From: Streptomyces sp. CB00455
GTDB taxonomy: Bacteria > Actinomycetota > Actinomycetes > Streptomycetales > Streptomycetaceae
DNA length: 64,000 bases
Assembly: GCF_001905445.1 (NCBI RefSeq)
Contig: NZ_LIVQ01000006.1
Coordinates: 124,001 to 188,000 of the forward strand
Reading direction: 5' to 3'
How positions within the stretch are numbered: the first letter of the stretch is position 1; every line of letters begins with the position of its first letter. The position numbers and the translations under genes were made by a program. Of the stretch, positions 9,694 to 18,267 are shown piece after piece. A model generated the notes under the pieces. The model was not told the origin of the DNA, did no database searches, and saw only the letters and a list, made by a program, of their open reading frames with translations.

Positions 9694-11882
9694 CGGTAAA
9701 GCGTACGGCCGCAGTGCGGCCACGGGGCCGCCCCCCTTTGGACGTAGAGCTTCTTGGCCCGGTACGTCTGCTCCGCGGCCGGCGCGTCCTGGGGGCGGCC
9801 GCTGCCGCCCAGGGCCTGCCAGGTGCGGACGTCGAACTGGTAGAGGCCGCCGTAGGTGCCCGAGGCGTCGGTGGCCGTGGGGCGGCCGCCGGACTCGCAG
9901 CGGGCCAGGGACGCCCAGTCGAGGCCGTCGGCGCCGGCGACGGAGGGCGGCAGCGGCTTCGTGCCGACCCTGACGAGCTGGGTGACGGGCTCGCGAACGG
10001 TCTCCTCCGCGATGCGGCGGGGCTTTTGGCGGACTCCGTTGACGGTGCGCAGGCTGTAGGTGACCCGGCGCGCCCCGGGCGTCCCGGCGCGTTCGACGAC
10101 CTCGGTGCCGGCGAAGAGGGTGTCGTCCGGGACCCGTTCCGTCCCGTACGGGAGGCGCTCCTCGCGGACCTCGCGCGTGCCGGTGATGCGCAGCACGGTG
10201 ACGGTCAGGCCGTCGCGCGGGAAGGCCGTGGGGGGCACGGAGGTGGTGTCCTGGCCGCGGAGGGTGATGCCGGACTGGTCCAGGGCCTCCTGGACGGTGG
10301 CGGCGTTGGTGCGGATGGTGCGTTCGCGGCCGTCGGCCATGAAGGTGACGGTGCGCTCGGTGCGGACGCTGAGGGCGAGGCCGGCGCGGGGGACGGGGGC
10401 GGTGCGCGGGGCGGAGAGGTAGGCGCCCTCGGCGCGGATGCCGAACTGGCGCAGTGCGCCCTCGACGGTGTCGGCCGTGGTCCACACCTGGCGCTGCTGT
10501 CCGTCGAGGGTCAGGCGCAGGGGGCGGCCGTAGCGGACGACGACCTGCTCCCCGTCGTCCAGGGGTTCGCCGGGGGCGGGGGCGACCAGGTCGTGGGGGC
10601 CGACGTCGACGCCCTCGGCGACGAGCAGTTCGTCGATGTCGCCGGCGAAGGTGTGCAGGTCCCTCGGGACGCCGTCCACGGTGAGGCGAACCGATTTGTC
10701 GGCGGCGACGAAGGCGGTGGTGCCGCCCGCGAGGAAGGCGACGACGAGCGCCTGGGGCACGATCCGCCGCCAGGTCCCTCCCGGGGCGGGGGGTGCGGTG
10801 GGTGGGGCGGCGCTCCGTGCGGCCCCTCCGGCGGCGGCCGCGCGGCGGTGGGCGCGGCCGCCGGGGGCGAGGGCGGGTTCGGTGGCGGTGGCGGCCCCGG
10901 CGCCGCCCCGGCGGCGACCGGGCCCCGCGGGCGGGGGGACGGCAGCAGATCCCGCGGCGGGCCCCCCGGCCGGTTCGCCCGGCCGGGGTCCGCCCCGGCG
11001 TCGGCCGGTGCCGGGAGCGAGGGGCAGCTCCGCAGCGGGAGCGGTGGCGGCGGCGGCCCCGGCTCCGCTCCGGCGGCGACCGGGCCCCGCGGGCGGGGGG
11101 ACGGCAGCAGATCCCGCGGCGGGCCCCCCGGCCGGTTCGCCCGGCCGGGGTCCGCCCCGGCGTCGGCCGGTGCCGGGGGCGACGGCGGTGAGGGTGTCCG
11201 CGGTGGCGAGGGCCCCGGCGTCGGCCGCGGCGCCCCGGCGCCGGCCCGGTCCCCCGGATGCGGACGGGCCCGGCTCTCCGGCGTGGACCGGAGCGGGGAG
11301 CCGACCGCCGGCCCCGTCCCCGCCGCGCCGGCGACCGGTGCCCGGCGCGCTCGCGGCGACGACCGTCGTGATCTCCCCGCCGCGCGCCCGCCGGCGCGAG
11401 GCCCGCGGAGCCGCTACCCCGCTCCCGGGCTCCCCCGGGGCTCCGGCGTACGCGGCTTCGGACTCCGCCCAGCCCCGGGCGGGACCGGCGCAGTCCGGTG
11501 GGGTCGGAGTCGGGGGCGCCGCGCCGGAGTCAGGCGCCTGCGCGGACCGGTCCCGACCGCCGGGATCCCCCGGCGCCGCCGACCAGGCACGAGGTTCGGA
11601 ATCCTCCGGCGCCGCCGACCAGGCCCGCGGTTCGGGGTACGGCATCGGGGTCCAGGTCGTGGCGTTCGGGTCCGGCGATGCCGGGGGCCGGGGTCCGTCG
11701 GGGTGCGGCGGCGGGGTCCAGGTCCCGGCCGCCGGGTCCGGCAGCCGGGCGGGACGGGGGAACGGGGTGGGGGGCGGGGGGGCCGGGGGCCACGGGGCCG
11801 GGGGCCAGGCCGGGACGGTGTGGGCCTCGTACGACCCCGGGACGGGACCGCCATGGCGGTGACTGCCCTGCGTATCGCTCAC
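9690..11882 (-). CDS. Resuscitation-promoting factor (RpfB type) with long Arg-rich N-terminus
   Basis: Peptidoglycan-cleaving muralytic enzyme of 730 residues. The start is the GTG at 11882, with GGAG eight bases upstream. Residues 1-370 are a low-complexity Pro/Gly/Ala/Arg region, presumably cytoplasmic, containing repeated PGTGRRRGG and GPGRRR motifs. A membrane segment follows at about 373-393. Outside come three DUF348-type repeats (RLTVDGVPRDL, RLTLDGQQRQV, TVTFMADGRERTI), a G5 domain (about 560-640), and the Rpf lysozyme-like domain with catalytic Glu663 in ARCESGG and YGGLYQFDVRTWQALGG. RpfB of M. tuberculosis, from memory 362 residues, has nothing like the N-terminal half. Synteny with rsmA-ispE supports RpfB orthology of the outer half. 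Confidence 0.93.
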   Translation of the reverse strand: MSDTQGSHRHGGPVPGSYEAHTVPAWPPAPWPPAPPPPTPFPRPARLPDPAAGTWTPPPHPDGPRPPASPDPNATTWTPMPYPEPRAWSAAPEDSEPRAWSAAPGDPGGRDRSAQAPDSGAAPPTPTPPDCAGPARGWAESEAAYAGAPGEPGSGVAAPRASRRRARGGEITTVVAASAPGTGRRRGGDGAGGRLPAPVHAGEPGPSASGGPGRRRGAAADAGALATADTLTAVAPGTGRRRGGPRPGEPAGGPAAGSAAVPPPAGPGRRRSGAGAAAATAPAAELPLAPGTGRRRGGPRPGEPAGGPAAGSAAVPPPAGPGRRRGGAGAATATEPALAPGGRAHRRAAAAGGAARSAAPPTAPPAPGGTWRRIVPQALVVAFLAGGTTAFVAADKSVRLTVDGVPRDLHTFAGDIDELLVAEGVDVGPHDLVAPAPGEPLDDGEQVVVRYGRPLRLTLDGQQRQVWTTADTVEGALRQFGIRAEGAYLSAPRTAPVPRAGLALSVRTERTVTFMADGRERTIRTNAATVQEALDQSGITLRGQDTTSVPPTAFPRDGLTVTVLRITGTREVREERLPYGTERVPDDTLFAGTEVVERAGTPGARRVTYSLRTVNGVRQKPRRIAEETVREPVTQLVRVGTKPLPPSVAGADGLDWASLARCESGGRPTATDASGTYGGLYQFDVRTWQALGGSGRPQDAPAAEQTYRAKKLYVQRGAAPWPHCGRTLYR
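10908..11177. repeat. 108-bp perfect direct repeat inside the rpf gene
   Basis: Positions 10908-11015 and 11070-11177 are identical, base for base, at a 162-bp offset (54 codons, frame kept). Each copy encodes a GTGRRRGG block followed by a PRPGEPAGG-type Pro/Gly segment. Perfect identity in such GC-rich DNA suggests recent duplication or gene conversion, and the tract could expand or shrink by slippage. Confidence 0.9.
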
Positions 11883-11929
11883 GACGCTCGCTCCACTGGT
11901 GGTCCGGCACCCGCTGGTTCGGGCACGGC

Positions 11930-11958
11930 ACCCTAGCGGAGGAGTCGTCACACACCAA
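11930..11958 (-). promoter_or_regulatory. Promoter of the rpf-rsmA-ispE operon
   Basis: On the minus strand TTGGTG (11958-11953) and TAGGGT (11935-11930) are 17 bases apart, about 48 bases before the GTG start. This fits a housekeeping sigma factor promoter. No c-di-AMP (ydaO) riboswitch is apparent in the short 114-base gap. Confidence 0.5.
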
Positions 11959-11996
11959 AGCCGGACGACTACGCAGCGTGCCGTCCGGCCCGGATC

Positions 11997-12884
11997 TCAG
12001 TAGTCGAAGGCGCGAGCCGTGTTCGCGGCCAGCGCGGTGGCCATGGCGTCCTCGTCGATGCCACGGACCGCCGCCATCGCCCGCACCGTCAGCGGAACGA
12101 GGTACGGCGCGTTGGGCCGTCCGCGGTAGGGCGCCGGCGTCAGGTACGGGGCGTCCGTCTCGACGAGCACCAGCTCCAGCGGGGCAACGGCCAGCGCCTC
12201 GCGCAGCGCGGCCGCGTTCTTGAAGGTGACCGTGCCGGCGAAGGACATGTAGTAGCCGGCGGCGGCGCACTCCCGCGCCATCGCGGCGTCCCCGGAGTAG
12301 CAGTGGAAGACGGTCCGCTCGGGGGCGCCCTCCTCGCGCAGGACGCGCAGGACGTCCGCGTGGGCGTCGCGGTCGTGGATGACCAGCGCCTTGCCCTGCC
12401 GCTTGGCGATCTCGATGTGTGCGCGGAAGGAGCGCTCCTGCGCGGCCGCGCCCTCCGGCCCGGTGCGGAAGTAGTCCAGCCCGGTCTCGCCGACGGCCTT
12501 GACGTGCGCCAGCGACGCCAGCGCCTCGATCTCGGCCAGCGCGTCGTCCAGGGCCGCCTGGCCGCCGCCGGCCCGCGCGCCCTGGCGGGACCAGCCGTCG
12601 GGGTCCCCGTGGACGATCCGGGGGGCCTCGTTCGGGTGCAGGGCCACGGCCGCGTGGACATTGGCGTAGGCGGCTGCCGTCTCGGCGGCCCACCGGGAGC
12701 CCTTCACGTCGCAGCCCACCTGGACGACCGTGGTGACGCCCACCGAGGCGGCCTTCGCCAGGCCCTCCTCGACGGTGCCGGACTGCATGTCGAGGTGGGT
12801 GTGCGAGTCCGCCACCGCCACCCGCAGGGGTTCGGGCAGCGGCGGCGGCGCGTCCTTGGCCGCCTGTGTGTCAGCGCGAGTCAT
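11997..12884 (-). CDS. TatD-family metal-dependent hydrolase
   Basis: Amidohydrolase-fold enzyme of 295 residues in the TatD (3'-5' nuclease-like) family. Metal ligands are visible in DSHTHLD near residue 28, VGETGLDYFR near 137, FRAHIEIAKRQGKALVIHDRDA around 155-175, HCYSG and VETDAPYLTP. Upstream, TAAGAT lies seven bases before the ATG with no Shine-Dalgarno sequence, suggesting a leaderless transcript whose -10 box overlaps the stop codon of the gene before it. The rpf gene follows 114 bases downstream. The tatD-rpfB-ksgA order matches other actinobacteria. Confidence 0.92.
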   Translation of the reverse strand: MTRADTQAAKDAPPPLPEPLRVAVADSHTHLDMQSGTVEEGLAKAASVGVTTVVQVGCDVKGSRWAAETAAAYANVHAAVALHPNEAPRIVHGDPDGWSRQGARAGGGQAALDDALAEIEALASLAHVKAVGETGLDYFRTGPEGAAAQERSFRAHIEIAKRQGKALVIHDRDAHADVLRVLREEGAPERTVFHCYSGDAAMARECAAAGYYMSFAGTVTFKNAAALREALAVAPLELVLVETDAPYLTPAPYRGRPNAPYLVPLTVRAMAAVRGIDEDAMATALAANTARAFDY

Positions 12885-12894
12885 ACGGCCGATC

Positions 12895-13404
12895 TTATGA
12901 CCGGCGCAGGCGTCCCAGCAGACGGGAGAGCACGCCCCGGTGCTCCTCGGCGCCGGCGACCGCGTCGCCGACGGCGACGGGCCCGGGGGCGGCGTGCGCC
13001 CGGGAGGGCGACCTGCGCGGCTTCGGGGTGCGGGGCACGTCCGCGCCGGCGGGGACGGGCCCGGCGATCCCGGGGGCGACGGGGTGGTGGTAGAGCTGGT
13101 CGAGCATGCCGAGCACCGAGGAGACCTGTCCGGCCCGCATGATGCGCACGACGTGGCCGTCGCAGTTCAGGCAGGTGGGGTTGGACAGCGGTGAGGGCAC
13201 ACGCTCCCGGTTCGCCGTGTAGACGATGAACGGCTGGCCCTTGCCGTCGACGCGGTGCTCTATCTCGTACGCCTGCTCCCAGCCGTACCCGCACTTCATG
13301 CACGCGAAGGAGTACGCCTCGTGCACGGTGTGCACGGGGGGTGTGGACAGAGCGGTGGGTACGGCGGCGGGTACGGGTACCGGGGTTTCAGCGATCTCAC
13401 TCAT
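12895..13404 (-). CDS. Conserved actinobacterial zinc-ribbon protein of unknown function
   Basis: 169-residue soluble protein. After an Ala/Pro/Val-rich start it has two cysteine knuckles, FACMKCGYGWEQAYEIEH (about residues 33-50) and PTCLNCDGHVVRIMRAG (about 75-92), which would bind one zinc. The C-terminal part is disordered, Pro/Arg/Ala-rich, and ends in a basic LLGRLRRS helix. The start at 13404 has GGAG five bases upstream; an earlier ATG at 13512 lacks a ribosome site and would cross a hairpin. It lies 10 bases from tatD. I do not recognise a function. The conserved context suggests a link to translation or envelope growth, but that is inference. Confidence 0.75.
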   Translation of the reverse strand: MSEIAETPVPVPAAVPTALSTPPVHTVHEAYSFACMKCGYGWEQAYEIEHRVDGKGQPFIVYTANRERVPSPLSNPTCLNCDGHVVRIMRAGQVSSVLGMLDQLYHHPVAPGIAGPVPAGADVPRTPKPRRSPSRAHAAPGPVAVGDAVAGAEEHRGVLSRLLGRLRRS

Positions 13405-13474
13405 GCCAGCTCCTCTTGTTCCACTGGTGCCATTGCCAGTGGACGCCTCTTCGGGCGGGAGCGCATCAGGCCCT

Positions 13475-13514
13475 GTCCAGTGTTGGACCGTCTTTGGGCC
13501 ACTCATGCCCAAAG
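13475..13514 (-). terminator. Probable rsmI terminator hairpins
   Basis: Two close inverted repeats lie 50-90 bases past the rsmI stop: CTTTGGGC/GCCCAAAG (13492-13499 with 13507-13514, 7-base loop) and GTCCA/TGGAC (13475-13488). They could instead act in the leader of the zinc-ribbon gene. Confidence 0.5.
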
Positions 13515-13564
13515 CGCCCGGTGCGCGGCCTGGGCTTTGCCTTTCAGGCTAGCTCTTTACCGAC

Positions 13565-14473
13565 TCACGGCGCCTTTTGTGCCGCATTCTTTGCCGCCAC
13601 GACCGCGTCGAAGACGTCCCGCTTGGGTAGTCCGGCCTCGGCCGCCACCGCCGCGATGGCCTCCTTGCGCCGCTCCCCCGCCTCCTCGCGCACCCGCACC
13701 CGGCGCACCAGTTCCTCGTCGTCCACGTCGCCGGGCGCGGCCGCGGGCGCGCCCTCCACGACGACGGTGATCTCGCCGCGGACGCCCTCGGCGGCCCACG
13801 CGGCGAGCTCGCCGAGGCCGCCGCGCCTGACCTCCTCGTACGTCTTGGTCAGTTCGCGGCACACGGCGGCGCGGCGCTCTGCGCCGAAGACCTCGGCCAT
13901 GGCCGCCAGGGTGTCGTCGAGGCGGTGCGGGGCTTCGAAGTAGACCAGGGTGCGCCGCTCGCCCTCGACCTCGCGCAGCCGGCCGAGGCGTTCGCCCGCC
14001 TTGCGCGGCAGGAAGCCCTCGAAGCAGAAGCGGTCCACGGGCAGGCCGGACAGGGCGAGCGCGGTGAGCACCGCGGACGGCCCGGGCACGGCGGTGACCC
14101 GGATGTCCTTCTCCACGGCGGCGGCGACCAGCCGGTAGCCGGGGTCGGAGACCGAGGGCATTCCGGCGTCGGTCACCAGCAGCACGCGCGCCCCGCCGGT
14201 CAGGGCCTCGACCAGTTCCGGGGTGCGCGCGGATTCGTTGCCTTCGAAGTACGACAGCACGCGCCCGGTGGTGTGCACGCCGAGCCCCTGGGTCAGCCGG
14301 CGCAGCCGCCGGGTGTCCTCGGCGGCGATCACGTCGGCCCGTTCCAGCTCGGCCGCGAGCCTCGGCGGGGCGTCCGCGAGGTCGCCGATGGGGGTGCCGG
14401 CGAGGACGAGGGTGCCCGTCGGGCCGGCGGTGCGGGAGGCGGGGTCGGTACCGCGGGGCTGGTCAGTTGTCAC
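13565..14473 (-). CDS. rsmI: 16S rRNA (cytidine1402-2'-O)-methyltransferase
   Basis: Tetrapyrrole-methylase-fold enzyme of 302 residues that 2'-O-methylates C1402 at the 16S P-site region using SAM. Motifs: LVLAGTPIGDLADAPPR, VIAAEDTRRLRRL, VLLVTDAGMPSVSDPGYRLV, VPGPSAVLTALALSGLP and GFLPRK. The C-terminus carries a basic helix and an AAKNAA end. Start is GTG at 14473 with GAGGA about nine bases upstream. It diverges from pmt across 78 bases, the same arrangement as in mycobacteria (from memory, Rv1003 with Rv1002c). Confidence 0.95.
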   Translation of the reverse strand: MTTDQPRGTDPASRTAGPTGTLVLAGTPIGDLADAPPRLAAELERADVIAAEDTRRLRRLTQGLGVHTTGRVLSYFEGNESARTPELVEALTGGARVLLVTDAGMPSVSDPGYRLVAAAVEKDIRVTAVPGPSAVLTALALSGLPVDRFCFEGFLPRKAGERLGRLREVEGERRTLVYFEAPHRLDDTLAAMAEVFGAERRAAVCRELTKTYEEVRRGGLGELAAWAAEGVRGEITVVVEGAPAAAPGDVDDEELVRRVRVREEAGERRKEAIAAVAAEAGLPKRDVFDAVVAAKNAAQKAP

Positions 14474-14551
14474 CCGCCCATCCTCTCAGTCCCGCACCCG
14501 GACCCTCCCCGCCACTGGGGTGCACACCGATCGGTTCCCTACGATGACCCG

Positions 14552-16318
14552 GTGACCAGTACCGCGACGCCTCCGCCCAGCCCCGCGGGGGCCCCTCCCG
14601 CCCCGTCGGCGGGGCGGGATGAAGAGCCGCCCATCTGGCTGCGCCGCCTGCGCGCCTTCGGCTACGCGCCGCGCGGCGCCGCGCCGCGCACGGACGTGCG
14701 CACCCGGCTGGTGCCCCCGTACGCCCAGCCGTCCCCGCAGCTGTGGATGACCTTCGGTCTGCCGCCGCAGGTGTGGGGGACCTGGCAGCGCGTCCTGTCC
14801 TGGGCCGGGCCGCTGCTGGTGGCGCTGGTCGCCGGGGTGCTGCGATTCGTGCACCTGGGCAGCCCGAAGGCGGTGATATTCGACGAGACGTACTACGTGA
14901 AGGACGCCTGGGCCACGATCAGGCAGGGGTACGAGGCGAACTGGCCCAAGGACATCGACAAGTCGATCCTCGCCGACCCGCAGTCGGTCCCGCTCCCGCT
15001 CGACCCGGGCTACGTGGTGCACCCCCCGGTCGGCAAATGGGTGATCGGGCTCGGCGAGTGGATGTTCGGCCTCACACCCTTCGGCTGGCGGTTCATGACC
15101 GCCGCGCTCGGCACCCTCTCGGTGCTGATGCTGTGCCGGATCGGCCGCCGGCTGTTCCGCTCGACGTTCCTGGGCTGTCTGGCCGGCGCGCTGCTCGCGG
15201 TGGACGGCCTGCACCTCGTGATGAGCCGCACCGCGCTGCTCGACCTGGTGCTGATGTTCTTCGTCCTCGCCGCTTTCGGGGCGCTGCTCATCGACCGGGA
15301 CCGGGCCCGGGCCCGGCTGGCGGACGCGCTCCCGCTGGACGACGAGGGCAGGGCGCGGCCGGACCGCAGGACCGCCGAGACGCTCCGGCTGGGGTTGCGC
15401 CCGTACCGGATCGCGGCCGGGGTCTGCCTGGGGCTGGCCGCGGGCACGAAGTGGAACGGCTTCGTGGTGCTGGCCTTCTTCGGTGTCCTCACCGTGCTGT
15501 GGGACGCGGCCGCCCGTCGCACGGCGGGCGCCGGCTCGCCGTATGCGGCGATGCTGCGCCGTGACGCGCTGCCCGGCTTCCTGTCGACGGTCCCGGTCGC
15601 GGTGGTGACGTACGTGGCTTCCTGGTCGGGATGGCTCCTCAGCTCCGACGACGGCAAGGGCGGCTACCTGCGCGACTGGGCGGCCAAGAACGACCGGGGC
15701 AGTGCGCTGTCGTTCCTGCCGGAGTGGCTGCGCAGCCTGTGGCACTACGAGACCGAGGTCTACAAGTTCCACGTCGGTCTGACCTCGGGGCACACCTACG
15801 AGTCCAACCCGTGGAGCTGGCTGGTCCTGGGCCGGCCCGTCTCCTTCTTCTACGAGTCCCCCGAGCCCGGCGCCGACGGCTGCCCGGCGACGCAGGCCGG
15901 CAAGTGCGCGCGCGAGGTGCTGGCGCTGGGTACTCCGCTGCTGTGGTGGGCGGGCTGTTTCGCGCTGCTGTACGTGCTGTGGCGGTGGCTGCTGCGGCGC
16001 GACTGGCGGGCGGGCGCGATCGCCTGCGCCCTGGCCGCGGGCCTGCTGCCCTGGTTCAACTACCAGGAGCGGACCATCTTCTACTTCTACGCCGTGGTCT
16101 TCGTCCCCTACCTGTGCCTGGCGGTGGCGATGATGATCGGGGCCCTGCTGGGCCCGGCCGGTTCGAGCGAGCGGCGCCGCACGCTGGGGGCGATCGGGGC
16201 GGGGGTGCTGGTCCTGCTGATCGTGTGGAACTTCATCTACTTCTGGCCCCTCTATACCGGCCAGTCGATCCCCATGGACTCCTGGCGGGGCCGGATGTGG
16301 CTGGACACCTGGGTCTGA
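14552..16318 (+). CDS. pmt: Polyprenyl-phosphate-mannose protein O-mannosyltransferase
   Basis: GT39 integral membrane enzyme, 588 residues, which transfers mannose from polyprenol-phosphate-mannose to Ser/Thr of exported proteins. The first outer loop contains the catalytic acidic pair in IFDETYYVKDAW, followed by HPPVGKWVIGLGEWMFG, both typical of the family. About ten further membrane segments follow, with a large outer loop, and the NYQERTIFYFYAVVFVPYL segment near the end. The GTG at 14552 comes six bases after TACGAT with no Shine-Dalgarno site, so the mRNA is probably leaderless. In Streptomyces this enzyme glycosylates lipoproteins and is the phage phiC31 receptor pathway (established knowledge). 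Confidence 0.95.
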   Translation: MTSTATPPPSPAGAPPAPSAGRDEEPPIWLRRLRAFGYAPRGAAPRTDVRTRLVPPYAQPSPQLWMTFGLPPQVWGTWQRVLSWAGPLLVALVAGVLRFVHLGSPKAVIFDETYYVKDAWATIRQGYEANWPKDIDKSILADPQSVPLPLDPGYVVHPPVGKWVIGLGEWMFGLTPFGWRFMTAALGTLSVLMLCRIGRRLFRSTFLGCLAGALLAVDGLHLVMSRTALLDLVLMFFVLAAFGALLIDRDRARARLADALPLDDEGRARPDRRTAETLRLGLRPYRIAAGVCLGLAAGTKWNGFVVLAFFGVLTVLWDAAARRTAGAGSPYAAMLRRDALPGFLSTVPVAVVTYVASWSGWLLSSDDGKGGYLRDWAAKNDRGSALSFLPEWLRSLWHYETEVYKFHVGLTSGHTYESNPWSWLVLGRPVSFFYESPEPGADGCPATQAGKCAREVLALGTPLLWWAGCFALLYVLWRWLLRRDWRAGAIACALAAGLLPWFNYQERTIFYFYAVVFVPYLCLAVAMMIGALLGPAGSSERRRTLGAIGAGVLVLLIVWNFIYFWPLYTGQSIPMDSWRGRMWLDTWV

Positions 16319-16331
16319 GCGCCCCTCCCCT

Positions 16332-16375
16332 GAGGCTCCGGCCCCCGAGGTTCCGGCCCCCCGAGGTTCCGGTCC
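16332..16375. repeat. Short tandem repeat between pmt and the PBP gene
   Basis: About 2.8 units of a 15-16 base motif, GAGGTTCCGGCCCCC, in the intergenic stretch. No coding or hairpin role is apparent. It abuts overlapping CCGGTCCGGT-type motifs. Confidence 0.7.
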
Positions 16376-16493
16376 GGTAACGAGTCCGGTGACCGGTCCG
16401 GTACGGAGCGCATGCGCAGCGTATGGTCTGGCACCAGGGGGTTCTTTGAACGCGTTCAGAGAACTGTGGTTCACGGGGGAGGGACTGACTCCA

Positions 16494-18131
16494 GTGCACG
16501 GAGCAGCGAAGGGGGCCGTCATCGGCGGGGTTTTCCTCGCGATGGTCGGCGGGGCCGGATACGGGGTGTACAGCCTCGTCGGGGCCGGGGGCGGCGACGG
16601 CAAGGGGGGCGGGGGCGCCGACGGCGCCTCCGTCCGGGCGGAGAAGGGCAGCGGGCCCGTCACCGAGGAGGAGACCGCGGCGACGGCCAAGGCCTTCCTG
16701 GAAGCGTGGGCCGCCGGTGACAACCGCCTGGCCGCCGACCTCACGAACAACGCGGCGGCCGCGCAGAGCGCGGTGGGGGACTTCAGGACGAAGGCGTACG
16801 TGTCCAAGGCCGTGATCACCCCGGGCACGCCGACCGGGGCCGTCGTGCCCTTCAAGGTCGCCGCGGAGATCACGTACGAAGGGGTGACCAAGCCCCTGGC
16901 CTACGACTCGCAGCTGACCGTGGTGCGCGGGCTGACCAGCGGGAAGCCGCTGGTCGACTGGCGGCCCTCGGTCCTGCACCCGCAGCTGGGGCAGTACGAC
17001 ACGCTGCGCGCCGGCGCCCCGGCGAGCCCGCCGGTCAAGGCCGTCGACCGCAACGGCGAGGAGCTGAGCGCACAGAAGTACCCCTCGCTGCGTCCGGTCC
17101 TCGACCAGCTGCGCGCGACGTACGGCGGCAAGGCGGGCGGCAAGCCGGGGGCCGAGCTGTGGATCGAACCGTCCGGCGGGGGCGGCCCGCGGCGCACGCT
17201 GCTGACGCTGGCCGAGGGGGAGCCGAGCACGCTGGAAACGTACCTGGACGCGAAGGTGCAGGCGGCGGCCGAGCAGGCGGTCGCCCGGTTCCCCGAGGCT
17301 TCGGTGGTCGCCGTCCAGCCCAGCAACGGGCACATCCTGGCCGTCGCCAACCACCGCAAGGACGGCTACGACGCGGCGATGACGGGGAACCGGGCCCCCG
17401 GCTCCACCATGAAGATCGTGACGGCGGCCATGCTGCTGGACCGCGGCAAGGCCGCCGCCGACAAGCCCGCCGAATGCGTGAAGGAGGCGGAGTGGGGCGG
17501 GCGCACCTTCCACAACCTGAACGGCTTCGAGCTGCCGGGCGCGACCTTCGCGACGAGCTTCGCCAAGTCCTGCAACACCGCCTTCATCAAGCAGATCGAC
17601 GACGTGGCCGACGACACCGCGCTCTCGAAGGAAGCGTCGGAGGTCTTCGGCATCGGCCTGGACTGGAAGACCGGCGTCAAGTCGACCGACGGCAAGGTCC
17701 CGGCGGCCACGGGGGCGGGAGCGGCCGCCGCGTACATCGGGCAGGGCCAGATCACCATGAATCCGCTGAACGTCGCCTCCATCACGGCGACCGCCCGCAC
17801 CGGCGTGTTCCGCCAGCCGCTGCTGGTCTCCCCGGAGATCGACGGCCGTACGGTCGCCACCGCGCCGCGCCGCATGAAGTCCTCGGTGCAGCAGCAGCTG
17901 GTGTCGATGATGCGGCTGACGGCGACGAGCGGGACGGGCGCGGCCGCGATGAGGTCGGTCGGCGGGGACAAGGGCGCCAAGACCGGCTCCGCCGAGGTCG
18001 ACGGCGCGGGCAGCCCGGACAGCTGGTTCACGGGCTACAGCGGCGACATGGCCGCGGCGGCCATGGTCGAGGCCGGCGGCCACGGCGGCGACGCGGCGGG
18101 ACCGATCGTGGCCGCGGTGCTGTCCTCCTGA
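16494..18131 (+). CDS. Penicillin-binding protein, NTF2-like plus transpeptidase
   Basis: Class B-like PBP of 545 residues. An N-terminal membrane anchor (VIGGVFLAMVGGAGYGVYSLVG) precedes a Gly-rich linker and an NTF2-like MecA-N domain (about residues 60-180). The transpeptidase domain has Ser304 in STMK, S359-C-N and K496-T-G, so all three active-site motifs are intact. It cross-links peptidoglycan outside the membrane. The GTG at 16494 is preferred, with GGGAGGG ten bases upstream; longer frames begin in the repeat region. Such elongator-related PBPs are abundant in Streptomyces. The neighbouring Rpf and Pmt suggest a cell-wall neighbourhood. Confidence 0.9.
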   Translation: MHGAAKGAVIGGVFLAMVGGAGYGVYSLVGAGGGDGKGGGGADGASVRAEKGSGPVTEEETAATAKAFLEAWAAGDNRLAADLTNNAAAAQSAVGDFRTKAYVSKAVITPGTPTGAVVPFKVAAEITYEGVTKPLAYDSQLTVVRGLTSGKPLVDWRPSVLHPQLGQYDTLRAGAPASPPVKAVDRNGEELSAQKYPSLRPVLDQLRATYGGKAGGKPGAELWIEPSGGGGPRRTLLTLAEGEPSTLETYLDAKVQAAAEQAVARFPEASVVAVQPSNGHILAVANHRKDGYDAAMTGNRAPGSTMKIVTAAMLLDRGKAAADKPAECVKEAEWGGRTFHNLNGFELPGATFATSFAKSCNTAFIKQIDDVADDTALSKEASEVFGIGLDWKTGVKSTDGKVPAATGAGAAAAYIGQGQITMNPLNVASITATARTGVFRQPLLVSPEIDGRTVATAPRRMKSSVQQQLVSMMRLTATSGTGAAAMRSVGGDKGAKTGSAEVDGAGSPDSWFTGYSGDMAAAAMVEAGGHGGDAAGPIVAAVLSS

Positions 18132-18207
18132 CACCCGCCGCCCGCACGGCCGCGCCCCCCGTCGCGCGACTACGGGCCGGGTCGCGCGGCTGGACACAGA
18201 GCGTGGG

Positions 18208-18267
18208 CTACGGCACGGACCGCGCAGCTACGGCACGGACCGCGCGGCTACGGCACGGAGCGCAGGG
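18208..18267. repeat. Three 20-bp tandem units covering a gene's 3' end
   Basis: Units CTACGGCACGGACCGCGCAG (18208), a one-base variant (18228), and CTACGGCACGGAGCGCAGGG (18248). The third is the last 20 bases of the serine hydrolase gene, including its TAG stop read on the minus strand. The end of the gene has been copied twice downstream. Confidence 0.85.

Noticed and set aside
11882..11996. c-di-AMP (ydaO) riboswitch before rpf
   Set aside because: The gap is only 114 bases and lacks the expected conserved core; a plain promoter fits.
16233..18197. Minus-strand frame opposite the PBP gene
   Set aside because: The plus strand carries SxxK, SxN and KTG in order; the antisense has no recognisable motif.
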